DNA from: Massilia sp. MS-15
GTDB lineage: Bacteria > Pseudomonadota > Gammaproteobacteria > Burkholderiales > Burkholderiaceae_D
DNA length: 64,000 bases
Assembly (NCBI RefSeq): GCF_020176695.1
Contig: NZ_JAIWIA010000005.1
Span: 62,001 to 126,000 of the forward strand
Reading direction: 5' to 3'
Part shown: positions 28,172-36,301 of the stretch, piece after piece
How positions within the stretch are numbered: position 1 is the first letter of the stretch
Layout of the letters: each line of letters begins with the position of its first letter
Program-made: the position numbers and the translations under genes
Notes under the pieces: generated by a model
The model's input: only the letters and a program-made list of their open reading frames with translations
Database searches by the model: none
Told to the model about the DNA's origin: nothing

Positions 28172-28208
28172 CAAAAGAAAAAAGCATGCACCTCACGGCA
28201 CATGCTTT
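28172..28208 (-). terminator. Intrinsic terminator of dksA
   Basis: On the minus strand AAAGCATG and CATGCTTT form an 8-bp stem around a 12-base loop, followed by TTTTTCTTTT. It sits 28 bases past the dksA stop. Confidence 0.8.
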
Positions 28209-28236
28209 CTTCATTGGAGCACCAGGGACAGCGCGA

Positions 28237-28689
28237 TCAGTCGCCGTACAGTTTCTGCTTGAGCTCGCGGCGCTGCTGGGCTTCCAGCGACAGGGTCGCG
28301 GTCGGACGGGCGATCAGGCGCGCGACCCCGATCGGTTCGCCGGTTTCATCGCACCAGCCGTATTCGCCGTTCTCGATGGCCTGCAGCGATTGCTGGACCT
28401 TCTTGAGCAGCTTGCGCTCACGGTCGCGGGTACGCAGCTCCAGCGCGTGTTCTTCCTCGATGGTCGCGCGGTCGGCCGGGTCCGGCACCAGCACGGTTTC
28501 GCGCAGGTGCTCGGTGGTTTCGCCGGCATTCTTCAGCAATTCCTTCTCGAGTTCCTGCAAGCGGTGGCGGAAGAAGGCCAGCTGCGCCGGATTCATGTAG
28601 TCGTCGTCGCCCATCGCCCGAATTTCTTCTTCCGTCAGAAGGCGTTCTTCAGGCTGCGCGGCGGTATTCGGTTTCGTTGTTTTAGTCAT
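28237..28689 (-). CDS. dksA: RNA polymerase-binding transcription factor DksA, one-cysteine type
   Basis: 150 residues. A long coiled coil (about 35-108) has the acidic tip DPADRA at residues 70-75, matching the DxxDxA motif that acts in the polymerase secondary channel with ppGpp. The zinc-finger region retains only Cys113 (YGWCDETGEPIG); the other three zinc cysteines are replaced, and the C-terminus reads SLEAQQRRELKQKLYGD. It should therefore fold without zinc, as reported for the cysteine-poor DksA2 of Pseudomonas. It stands alone with its own terminator, next to a zinc-metallochaperone-type GTPase. It acts in the stringent response. Confidence 0.95.
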   Translation of the reverse strand: MTKTTKPNTAAQPEERLLTEEEIRAMGDDDYMNPAQLAFFRHRLQELEKELLKNAGETTEHLRETVLVPDPADRATIEEEHALELRTRDRERKLLKKVQQSLQAIENGEYGWCDETGEPIGVARLIARPTATLSLEAQQRRELKQKLYGD

Positions 28690-28934
28690 GATGCCTTCGA
28701 TACGACAGAGGTTTTCATTTTAGCAGCAAACTCAGCATTAACACCCTTGCAACAGGTGCGTGCGGAGAGCCGCTGCCCCGGACGGCATTTGCCGTCCTGC
28801 ACTGCCTGTGCCGGCTCGCCCGCGGCGCGCCGGACGCTGTCCGGAATAACGCTTGGCGCCTTGGGGGCGCCCGGCCGCCAACTGTCGCGGCTGGCCGTCA
28901 GCGGGTTCGGACCGACCCGCAAAACTGATGTAGT

Positions 28935-30002
28935 TTATACCAAACACTGTTCAAGTCCGCTGATAAATACGTCTTTTGGCAAATTTTTACCAATAAAGAC
29001 CATTTTACTGGCGCGGGTCTCGCCCTCGGCCCATTTTGCGCCGAGGTCGCTACCCATGATCTGGTGCACGCCCTGGAACACGACCTTGCGATCGGCGCCC
29101 TGCATCGACAGCACGCCCTTGTAGCGCAGCATCTGCGGACCGAAGACCTGCACCATGCTGCCCAGGAACTGGTCGAGGCGCTCGGGATCGAAGGCGCGCT
29201 CGCTCCTGAACACGAAGGCGGCGATGTCGTCGCTGTGGTGGCTGTGGTGGTGGTCGTGCGCATGGTCGTGGTGGGCGCAGGCTTCGCCATGGGCGTGATC
29301 GTGGCCGCAGTCTTCGCCATGCGCGTGATCATGATCGTGCTCCTCGGCGCGCAGGAAGTCCGGATCCAGCTCCAGCTTGTCGTTCAGGTTGAAGCCGCGC
29401 AGGTCCAGCACCTCGGCGATCGGCGCGCGGCCGAAGTCGCTGGTGGCGATCGGGGCGCGCGGGTTGATGCGGTGCAGGCGCGCCTTCAGGGCTTCGACGG
29501 CCGCGGCATCGACCAGGTCGGTCTTCGACAGCAGGATCTTGTCGGCGAAACCGACCTGGCGCTGGGCTTCCTCGTGGCGGTCCAGCTGGTCCATCGCATG
29601 GCGCGCATCGACCACGGTCACGACCGCGTCGAGCAGGTAGTTGGCGCCGACTTCCTCGTCCACGAAGAAGGTCTGCGCCACCGGCCCCGGGTTGGCCAGG
29701 CCCGTGGTCTCGATGACCACGCGATCAAAAGCGATCTCGCCGGCGGCGCGCTTTTGCGCCAGGTTGCCCAGGGCCACGATCAGGTCGCCGCGCACGGTGC
29801 AGCAGATGCAGCCATTGTTCATTTCGACGATCTGCTCGCCGCTGTCGCGCACCAGGATCTCGTTGTCGATGTTTTCCTGGCCGAACTCGTTTTCGATGAC
29901 GGCGATGCGCAGGCCGTGTTCCTCGTGCAGGATGCGGTTGAGCAGGGTGGTCTTGCCTGCGCCGAGGAAGCCGGTGAGGATGGTGCTGGGGATGGGTTCC
30001 AT
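28935..30002 (-). CDS. COG0523 (CobW/YjiA) family metallochaperone GTPase
   Basis: 355 residues. The GTPase motifs are complete: Walker A GFLGAGKTTLLN (about 11-22), the metal-binding CICC at residues 65-68 within the family GCICCTVRGD, IETTGLANPGPV, and the guanine site SKTD. A histidine/aspartate-rich loop of about 35 residues (219-255), with repeated HDHAHGE units, follows the GTPase domain. The C-terminal CobW_C domain ends the protein. This arrangement is that of zinc-delivering COG0523 proteins. Whether it is under Zur control is not visible. It lies next to the zinc-independent dksA. Confidence 0.93.
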   Translation of the reverse strand: MEPIPSTILTGFLGAGKTTLLNRILHEEHGLRIAVIENEFGQENIDNEILVRDSGEQIVEMNNGCICCTVRGDLIVALGNLAQKRAAGEIAFDRVVIETTGLANPGPVAQTFFVDEEVGANYLLDAVVTVVDARHAMDQLDRHEEAQRQVGFADKILLSKTDLVDAAAVEALKARLHRINPRAPIATSDFGRAPIAEVLDLRGFNLNDKLELDPDFLRAEEHDHDHAHGEDCGHDHAHGEACAHHDHAHDHHHSHHSDDIAAFVFRSERAFDPERLDQFLGSMVQVFGPQMLRYKGVLSMQGADRKVVFQGVHQIMGSDLGAKWAEGETRASKMVFIGKNLPKDVFISGLEQCLV

Positions 30003-30145
30003 GTTCGCTTTGCTGTCAGTGAGGTCCGCACCAGGCGGGAGAATCGGGCGATTATGCCGGATTTCGTGTTACACCACCATCAACCGTGTAGCGTCTTGAC
30101 GCTGCTCATGCCTGCGTCGCGAGCCGGACCGAGTTCAGCGCGCGC

Positions 30146-31081
30146 TCACTTGGACTTCGCGCGCGGATGGGCCCGGTCGTACACGGCAGCCAGGTGCTGG
30201 AAGTCGAGCGCCGTATAGATCTGGGTCGAGGTGATGCTGGCGTGGCCGAGCAGTTCCTGGACGGCGCGCAGGTCCCCCGAGGATTGCAGCAGGTGCGAGG
30301 CGAAGGAATGGCGCAGCACGTGCGGGTGGACGTGCACCGGCGTGCCCGCCCGCAGCGCATGGGCTTTCAGGCGGGCCTGCACGACGCGCGGCGTGATGCG
30401 CACGCCACGCGCGGACAGGAACAGGGCGGCGCTGCCGTCGCGGGCAGCGGGCCGCACGGCCAGCCAGGCCACCAGGGCGCTGCGCGCCGGCGCGCCGACC
30501 GGCACGCGGCGCATGCGCCGGCCCTTGCCGGTGACGACCACCTCGCCCGCCGGCAGGTCGAGCCAGCCGAGCGAGGCCGGGACGCCATTGCCGCCTTCGG
30601 TATAGACCATGTCGAGGCCGACCAGTTCCGCCACCCGCAGGCCGCTCGAATACAGCAATTCGAACATAGCGCGGTCGCACAGCTCGGCCGGTTCCGGATG
30701 GCCGCGGGTATTCGCTTCCATCAGCTGCACCGCATCGTCCACCGACAGTGCCTTGGGCAGGGTCTTGGGGCGGCGCGGCGCGCGTACGCCGTCGACCGGA
30801 TTGGCCGGCAGCGCCTGCTGGCCGGAGAGCCAGTCGTAGAAGCCGCGCCAGCCGGACAGCTTGCGCGCGATCGAGCGCGCCGACTGGCCGCCGGCGTGCA
30901 ATTTCGCCGCGAAGCGGCGGATATCGTGGTGGGTCAGGCGCGCCCAGTCGGCATGGCCGGCCAGGGCGGCCAGTTCCTGCAGGTCGCGGCGGTAGGCCGC
31001 AACCGTGTGCGGCGACAGCTGGCGCTGGGTGGCCAGCTCGCCCAGGTAGCGCGCGGCCAGTCCGTCCTGCGCCGCCGTCAT
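30146..31081 (-). CDS. xerC: Site-specific tyrosine recombinase XerC
   Basis: 311 residues from MTAAQDG. The N-terminal SAM-like core-binding domain (LATQRQLSPHTVAAYRRDLQELA) precedes the catalytic domain. The catalytic residues are arginine in SSGLRVAEL, HxxR in HPHVLRHSFASHLL, histidine in LLGHASI, and the nucleophilic tyrosine in TQIYTALD. It resolves chromosome dimers at dif together with XerD. Its start is 4 bases past the stop of the DUF484 gene, the same pair as in E. coli (yigA-xerC). Confidence 0.96.
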   Translation of the reverse strand: MTAAQDGLAARYLGELATQRQLSPHTVAAYRRDLQELAALAGHADWARLTHHDIRRFAAKLHAGGQSARSIARKLSGWRGFYDWLSGQQALPANPVDGVRAPRRPKTLPKALSVDDAVQLMEANTRGHPEPAELCDRAMFELLYSSGLRVAELVGLDMVYTEGGNGVPASLGWLDLPAGEVVVTGKGRRMRRVPVGAPARSALVAWLAVRPAARDGSAALFLSARGVRITPRVVQARLKAHALRAGTPVHVHPHVLRHSFASHLLQSSGDLRAVQELLGHASITSTQIYTALDFQHLAAVYDRAHPRAKSK

Positions 31082-31085
31082 GGCG

Positions 31086-31751
31086 TCAAGCGCGCAGCGG
31101 CGCCAGCGCAGTGCTGGCGGTGGCGGCGATGTGGACCAGGAAGTCGGTCGCCATGGTCGAGGTGAAGCGCTCGGCATCCGGCGCGCCCAGTACCAGCAGG
31201 CCGAAGGTCTTGCCTTCCAGGGTGAGCGGCATCAGCACGGTCGAACGCACCGCGGCCGGCTCGTCGAGCCAGCGCACCGCCTCGAAGTCGTTGTTCAGGC
31301 CGCAGTAAGGGGCGCGCAGGCCGGTGGCGAACAGCCGGGCGTCTTCCGACACGCCGCTCGCGAACCAGGCGTCGCGGTGTTCCGGCGCCACGTTCCACAG
31401 GCGCAGCGTGACCTGTGGCACCATGAATTCGGTGCGCAGCGCGTCGACCAGGTCGCGCGCCATCGCGGCGCCGCCGCCGGAGGCGAGCAGGGCCTGGTTC
31501 CAGGCGTGGAAGCGGTTCGCGATCGCGTGGTTTTCCTCGGCGCGGCGGGTCAGTTCGGCCAGGCGCAGTTCGAGTACCCGGTATTTTTCGCGCATGACTT
31601 CCATCTGCCGTTCCTGCAGCGATACCGCGCGCCCGGTCAGTGGGCTCGACAGCTTTACTTCGCCCAGCAGCCTGGCGTGTTCCTCGAAGAACTGCGGGTG
31701 GTCGATCAGGTATTGGGCGACGGCCTGGGCGTCGAGGGTCTCGTTGGTCAT
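31086..31751 (-). CDS. DUF484 family protein (YigA-like)
   Basis: 221 residues. The N-terminal helix (AQAVAQYLIDHPQFFEEHARLL) matches DUF484, and the LTGRAVSLQERQMEVMREKYRVLELRLAELTRRAEEN coil connects to a GAF-like domain with VLMPLTLEGKTFGLLVLGAPDAERFTSTM. The biochemical role is unknown. It is always close to xerC in proteobacteria, and here it is only 4 bases upstream of it. In E. coli it lies between dapF and xerC; here dapF is 5.4 kb away. Confidence 0.9.
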   Translation of the reverse strand: MTNETLDAQAVAQYLIDHPQFFEEHARLLGEVKLSSPLTGRAVSLQERQMEVMREKYRVLELRLAELTRRAEENHAIANRFHAWNQALLASGGGAAMARDLVDALRTEFMVPQVTLRLWNVAPEHRDAWFASGVSEDARLFATGLRAPYCGLNNDFEAVRWLDEPAAVRSTVLMPLTLEGKTFGLLVLGAPDAERFTSTMATDFLVHIAATASTALAPLRA

Positions 31752-31813
31752 GAAGTAAGAAAGTGAAGATATCCGTCCGTCATTTTAACCGACGGGCCAA
31801 GCGCGAAGGACAT

Positions 31814-31838
31814 AAAAAAAGACGCCCCGCAGGGCGTC
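31814..31838 (-). terminator. Intrinsic terminator of the 31858 porin
   Basis: On the minus strand GACGCCCTGCGGGGCGTC forms a tight stem-loop followed by seven T residues. It begins 20 bases past the porin stop. Confidence 0.9.
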
Positions 31839-31857
31839 TTCTCTGGAGGGCGAACGC

Positions 31858-33138
31858 TTAGAAGCGGTGACGCACGCCGATCTGCAGGGCGCGGCCGTCT
31901 TCGCCCGGACGCTTGGTGAAGCCGCCCGGATTGCCCGAGGTGCCCGGCGAGTACTGGGCGTCGTTCGAGTTCCTGATGATGGCTGCCACGGTGTACAGGT
32001 CGGTACGCTTGGACAGGAAGTGGTTGTAGCCGATGGCGTACAGGTCGGCGTCGCTGTTCGAGACCAGGCGGTCGTTCTGGTGTGCGTAGGACGCCATGAT
32101 GCGGCCGTTGCCCACCTTGTAGTGGCCGCCCACCTGCCAGCTGTTGGCGTCCTGCTTGGTGTTGTTGGTGATATTGGTCACGAACACGTTACGCAGGAAA
32201 GCCTGGGTGGCGGCAGGCAGGCCTTGCTGCACCAGCGCCGGGGTCACGCCGGCATCCCAGCCGTTGATATAGTCTGCCAGCAGCGCCGAGTTCTGGTTGC
32301 GCTGGCTGTGGAAGCCGGCGAACAGTTTCCAGCTGTCGTTGATGGCGTAGGAACCGCCCACGGTGGTGGTGCGCAGGCTCGGACGGTTCTGCTGGTCGTA
32401 GCCGTGGTTGTAGCCGATGCCGACGTCGAAGCCGTTCGCGCTATAGGTCAGGGCGCCGGCGCGGAACTTGTTGTAGCGGCCCAGGTAGCCCGAACCCTTC
32501 GGACCGTACATCAGCGAACCGCCGACGCCGTTCGGCAGGGCGATGCGGTACTGGATGGCTTCCTGCGAGCGGATGTCCGCGCCCAGTGCGGTGAAACCGG
32601 CGGTGCCGCCGGTCACGTGGCCCCAGGTACCGGCAGTGCCGGATTCGAAGGTGTCGGCCTTGTTGAAGACTTCATAGCCAGGGGTGTACATGCGGCCCAG
32701 CAGGATGGCGCCGACCGGGGTGATCACGCCGACCATGGCGGTACGGTCGAACAGGGCGCGTTCCTGGTTGACGGCCGGGCCGCCCGGCGGCTGGATCAGG
32801 GATTGCAGGCGCGAGCGGATCGTGGCCGGAATCGCATCCATGCCCTTGAGCAGGTAAACACCCGGATTGTCGTTCATCAGGGTCGGCTGCTGGGTACCGG
32901 TGTCGAGCTCGACGCGTGCCTCGAGATTGAAGATGGCCTTGTAGCCGTTGCCGAGGTCTTCAGTGCCCTTGAAACCGATGCGCGAACCGTCGGCGCCGCC
33001 GCTGAAGATCTTGGTCGGGCCACCTTTCTGCCACATCACGCCGGCGTCGGCGATGCCGTAGATTTGCACGCTGGTCTGCGCGAAGGCCGAGGTTGCGAAA
33101 CAGGTGCCGAGCAGCGCGGCCAGGATACTTTTCTTCAT
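31858..33138 (-). CDS. General porin (Gram-negative porin family)
   Basis: 426 residues. The signal peptide (MKKSILAALLGTCFATSAFA) is followed by the first beta strand TSVQIYGIADAGVMW. Alternating strand pattern, RIGFKGTEDLGNGYKAIFNLEAR, and a C-terminal strand ending in phenylalanine (LQIGVRHRF) are typical of trimeric porins of Burkholderiales. Some extracellular loops are long (about residues 90-125). It would form an outer-membrane diffusion channel. It is preceded on the same strand by a second porin 225 bases upstream, but a hairpin lies between. Confidence 0.94.
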   Translation of the reverse strand: MKKSILAALLGTCFATSAFAQTSVQIYGIADAGVMWQKGGPTKIFSGGADGSRIGFKGTEDLGNGYKAIFNLEARVELDTGTQQPTLMNDNPGVYLLKGMDAIPATIRSRLQSLIQPPGGPAVNQERALFDRTAMVGVITPVGAILLGRMYTPGYEVFNKADTFESGTAGTWGHVTGGTAGFTALGADIRSQEAIQYRIALPNGVGGSLMYGPKGSGYLGRYNKFRAGALTYSANGFDVGIGYNHGYDQQNRPSLRTTTVGGSYAINDSWKLFAGFHSQRNQNSALLADYINGWDAGVTPALVQQGLPAATQAFLRNVFVTNITNNTKQDANSWQVGGHYKVGNGRIMASYAHQNDRLVSNSDADLYAIGYNHFLSKRTDLYTVAAIIRNSNDAQYSPGTSGNPGGFTKRPGEDGRALQIGVRHRF

Positions 33139-33285
33139 TGCATCTCCATTTATTTACGAACGAGCGTTTTCTTACTAGCCTTGCCAATATGCCATTGCGG
33201 CTGTGCACTGTACAGATTCCCGATGCACGGCGGGCGGAAGGCAGTGCTAACGTTGCTTAAAAACTACAAAAACGTGCTGGAAACA

Positions 33286-33320
33286 ACAGGGGCGGGCATG
33301 GTGACCATGTCCGCCCCTGT
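33286..33320 (-). terminator. Hairpin between the two porin genes
   Basis: A 15-base inverted repeat (left arm 33286-33300, right arm 33306-33320, one mismatch) 43 bases past the stop of the upstream porin. The minus strand continues GTTGTTTCC. It is a probable terminator of the 33364 porin. Confidence 0.65.
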
Positions 33321-33363
33321 CAGGAGCGTGGGCCCGTTGTCCCACGCTTGGCCGGAATACCGG

Positions 33364-34416
33364 TCAGAACGAGTGGTTGACGCCCACGTCGTAGTGGTTG
33401 ACGCTCGACGGGAGCGTGCTCAGGCCTTTCTTGCGCGAAGCGTCGACGTACAGGTAGGTACGCTTCGACAGACTGTACTCGTAGCCGAGCGAGAATTGCT
33501 TGACCTTCTGCAGGCCGTCCGTGTCTTTCTGGCCGTAGCCGGCGAGGAACTTGCCTGGGCCCATGGTGTAGTTCGCGCCCAGCACCCATGCATTGGTGTT
33601 GGCGTTCGCGAAGCGGTTGTGTTCCTGGTCCTGCTTCGAGTACAGGCCCATCAGCTTCAGTTCCGGGGTGGCGGCAAAGGATGCGCCGATCGACCAGACC
33701 TTCGATTCGATGGCGTTGCGCTCGTAGCCGGCCATGAACGCGGCCGGACCATTGTTGTAGGTGCCGGTGATCGAGAACGGATTGACCGATGCCTCGGCGC
33801 CCACCGGATACTGCGGCGCGGTCGCGGTGCCGCGGCCGATCACGGCCGGGCCGCCGCCGTTTTCCTTGGTGGCGAAGGCGGCATTCACCTGGAAGCCGTT
33901 GGTCAGCGGCGAGTTGTACCAGGCGGCGTTCGCGAAGCGGTTATTCGAATAGCCTGCCACGTCGAGCGGCTGGGAGGTGTAGCCGGCGACCGCGAGGTCG
34001 GTCCAGAAACCGGCTGGGCTCGGCGAAGCGTGGAAGGGCTCGAACGCACCCACGGTTTCGTGGTACGGGGTCAGGCCGCGGCCGATGCGCACCATGCCGA
34101 AGTCGCCCTGCAGGCCGACCCGGCTCTGGCCCTGGAACAGCGGACGCTGGGTGCCATTGGCGCCGATTTCATTGGTGCCGGTATCCGGCTCGTAACGCAT
34201 TTCGAGTTGGAACAGTGCCTTGAGGCCATTGCCCAGTTCTTCGGTTCCCTTGAAGCCGAGGGTATTCGAGGCGCGCTTGCCGATGTTCAGGCTCTGGCCG
34301 CTGCGCTTGATGAGGCCGGCGTCGACGGTGCCATAGATCTGCACCGCGGTTTGTGCATGGACGCTGCCGGCAGCGATTGCGCCAAGCAGTGCGACGACCA
34401 TGAGGGATTGTTTCAT
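33364..34416 (-). CDS. General porin (Gram-negative porin family), second copy
   Basis: 350 residues with a signal peptide (MKQSLMVVALLGAIAAGSVHA) and the first strand TAVQIYGTVDAGLI. NTLGFKGTEELGNGLKALFQLEMRYEPDTG and the C-terminal strand YDVGVNHSF match the porin family. It is shorter than the neighbouring porin and differs in most loops, so the two look like old paralogues rather than a fresh duplicate. Translation starts after an AGGAACACG region. Promoter region described separately. Confidence 0.94.
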   Translation of the reverse strand: MKQSLMVVALLGAIAAGSVHAQTAVQIYGTVDAGLIKRSGQSLNIGKRASNTLGFKGTEELGNGLKALFQLEMRYEPDTGTNEIGANGTQRPLFQGQSRVGLQGDFGMVRIGRGLTPYHETVGAFEPFHASPSPAGFWTDLAVAGYTSQPLDVAGYSNNRFANAAWYNSPLTNGFQVNAAFATKENGGGPAVIGRGTATAPQYPVGAEASVNPFSITGTYNNGPAAFMAGYERNAIESKVWSIGASFAATPELKLMGLYSKQDQEHNRFANANTNAWVLGANYTMGPGKFLAGYGQKDTDGLQKVKQFSLGYEYSLSKRTYLYVDASRKKGLSTLPSSVNHYDVGVNHSF

Positions 34417-34861
34417 TGTTCGTGTTCCTTTTCTTAAGTGAATCTCGGTGGCCCGGCAGGCATCGTGGGCATAGACAGCGCATCCAGGTCACCAACCTTC
34501 AATACTTGACTCGTCAAGATTGTCGGTTTTGTCAATTATGACTGTCGAGATTGGTCCAAAGCCAATAAATCCAATCGTGCTGTTGTATTTTTGAAACGCG
34601 GATGATGGCCATGTCACATTTCTCCTGCATAAGAATCCGCCGCGAATGCGGGTTTGCGCTACATCAACGAAGACCGGGCGACTGCAGCCCATCCGGGCCA
34701 GAAGGAAACTACCGCCAGCGGCTGTAGCGGCTGCGCGGCATGGTGGGCAAAGCGGCCAGGGCAGGCGAAGCGCAGGTGGCGCCGCGAGAGACCGGACTGG
34801 TGGCCGGATGGCCTGATCGCCGCGCTCACGCCGCGCCGGTCGCAGGCGGGGTCGGCCCCGG
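34417..34861. other. 445-base intergenic region upstream of the porin, with a palindrome
   Basis: No gene was recognised. The part near 34495-34640 is distinctly A+T-rich for this window and should hold the porin promoter. A near-palindrome CTTGACTCGTCAAG (34505-34518, 6-bp arms) lies 89 bases from the porin ATG and could be an operator. Its minus-strand TTGACG could serve as a -35 box. The rest (34660-34861) is G+C-rich and shows nothing. Confidence 0.4.
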
Positions 34862-35776
34862 TTAGGTGCGGAACATGTCGCGCGCCATGTCCACGAAGGC
34901 GCGCGTCTGTGCCGGCAGCCAGGGTGCGCCGGAAAATACCAGGTTCACTTCAAGCGGCGCCGGCCGGTAGCCGGGCAGGACCTCGACCAGCCGCCCGGCA
35001 TCGATCTCGGCCTGCGCCAGCAGCAGCGGCACCTGGATCAGGCCGAAGCCGGCGAGCGCCGCCTGCACCAGGGCCTGGCCGTCGTTGACGATCGCCTGGG
35101 CCTGCCACGAAGCGGATTCCGGCAGCAGTTCCACCGGGCGCGCGCGGCCGACGTCGGGCCGGCGGAACAACACGCCCTGGTGCCGCGCCAGCTCGGCCGG
35201 CGTGGCCGGCGTGCCAGCCTGCGCCAGGTAGGCGGGCGCAGCGCACACGACCAGCGGCGACTCGGTGAGCCTGAGCGCGCGCAGCCTGCTGTCCTTGAGC
35301 TGGCCGAAGCGCAGGGCAAGGTCGTTGCGGTCGCGCACCAGGTCGCTGCGGCCGTCGGTCACGTTCAGGCACAGCTGGACGCGCGGCCAGGCGGCGCGGT
35401 AGCGGGCGAGCAGGGGCGCGAGCCAGGCCAGGCAGCCGCTGGGAATCGACAGCGCAAGCTGCCCGGCCAGGCCGTCCGGCGCCGCCAGTTCCTGCTGGAC
35501 CTGGTCGAGCCGCGCGATCAGTTCGCTCCAGGCCTCGAAAGCCTGCTGGCCGCGCACCGTCGGCGCCAGGTGGCGGTTGTCGCGCGCCAGCAGGCTGGTG
35601 CCGAGTTCCGCTTCCAGGCGCGCGATGTTCTTGCTCACCGCCGAAGGCGTCAGCCCGAGCAGGCGCGCGGCGCTGCTGATGCCGCCGGTGCGCACCACCT
35701 GGACGAAGCAGCGCTGCTTGACCAGTTCCGGCGCCCCGTCGCCACCTTTGACTTTGTGTCCATCCGGTTTGGACAT
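34862..35776 (-). CDS. LysR-family transcriptional regulator
   Basis: 304 residues from the ATG at 35776. The N-terminal winged helix-turn-helix (about 17-75) includes SSAARLLGLTPSAVSKNIARLEAELGTSLLAR, the typical LysR signature. The periplasmic-binding-like effector domain follows (about 95-300). It is divergent from the cupin gene with 70 bases between the two starts, the classical arrangement of a LysR regulator and its target. Effector unknown. Confidence 0.93.
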   Translation of the reverse strand: MSKPDGHKVKGGDGAPELVKQRCFVQVVRTGGISSAARLLGLTPSAVSKNIARLEAELGTSLLARDNRHLAPTVRGQQAFEAWSELIARLDQVQQELAAPDGLAGQLALSIPSGCLAWLAPLLARYRAAWPRVQLCLNVTDGRSDLVRDRNDLALRFGQLKDSRLRALRLTESPLVVCAAPAYLAQAGTPATPAELARHQGVLFRRPDVGRARPVELLPESASWQAQAIVNDGQALVQAALAGFGLIQVPLLLAQAEIDAGRLVEVLPGYRPAPLEVNLVFSGAPWLPAQTRAFVDMARDMFRT

Positions 35777-35846
35777 GCCGTGTAGTGTTCCCGATCCGTG
35801 CGGACGGCGATAATCCGCTCCATTCCCTGTCAATACGGAGTCCGCC

Positions 35847-36218
35847 ATGCAAGTACGCCACCTGCACACCATCCCGGCCGTCGAACTGCCGGGCATCACG
35901 CACCAGACCCTCGCCTCGCGCGCCGGCCAGATCGGCTCCTTCGAGGTATGGCAGCAGTCGCTGTCGCCGGGCGCGGTCACGCCCCTGCATCGCCATGATT
36001 GCGAGGAAGTTATCATATTTACGGGCGGTACAGGCATCATGCGCCACGACGGCCAGGACACGCCGTGCGGCGCCGGCACGGTGCTGCTGTGCCAGCCGAA
36101 CGAGCTGCACCAGATCCTCAACACCGGCAGCGCGCCGCTGACCCTGTACGGCATCCTGGCGCTGTCGCCGGTCCCGGTGGTCGACGAACATGGGGACGCG
36201 ATTCCCTTGCCCTGGTAG
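35847..36218 (+). CDS. Small cupin-domain protein
   Basis: 123 residues, one cupin barrel. Motif 1 reads TPLHRHDCEEVIIFTGGTG (two histidines and a glutamate as metal ligands). Motif 2 reads LLCQPNELHQILN with the final histidine. A mononuclear metal site is therefore likely. It may be an enzyme or a small-molecule sensor; substrate not visible. Divergent from the LysR gene, which probably controls it. Confidence 0.85.
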   Translation: MQVRHLHTIPAVELPGITHQTLASRAGQIGSFEVWQQSLSPGAVTPLHRHDCEEVIIFTGGTGIMRHDGQDTPCGAGTVLLCQPNELHQILNTGSAPLTLYGILALSPVPVVDEHGDAIPLPW

Positions 36219-36301
36219 CGTGCCTCGGTGGCGCCGCGGCAGGCGCATCCTGCTTATTGTCTGCTGGCTGGCGCAAGCGCGAACCCGCCGAGAGAAGGAG
36301 C

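Noticed and set aside
29236-29345. Short-period DNA repeat considered as a CRISPR or satellite
   Set aside because: It is the in-frame histidine-rich loop of the COG0523 GTPase, with no spacers.
31858-34416. Tandem porins considered as a recent duplication
   Set aside because: The two proteins differ in length, in most loops and in signal peptides, and the DNA shows no long identical stretch.
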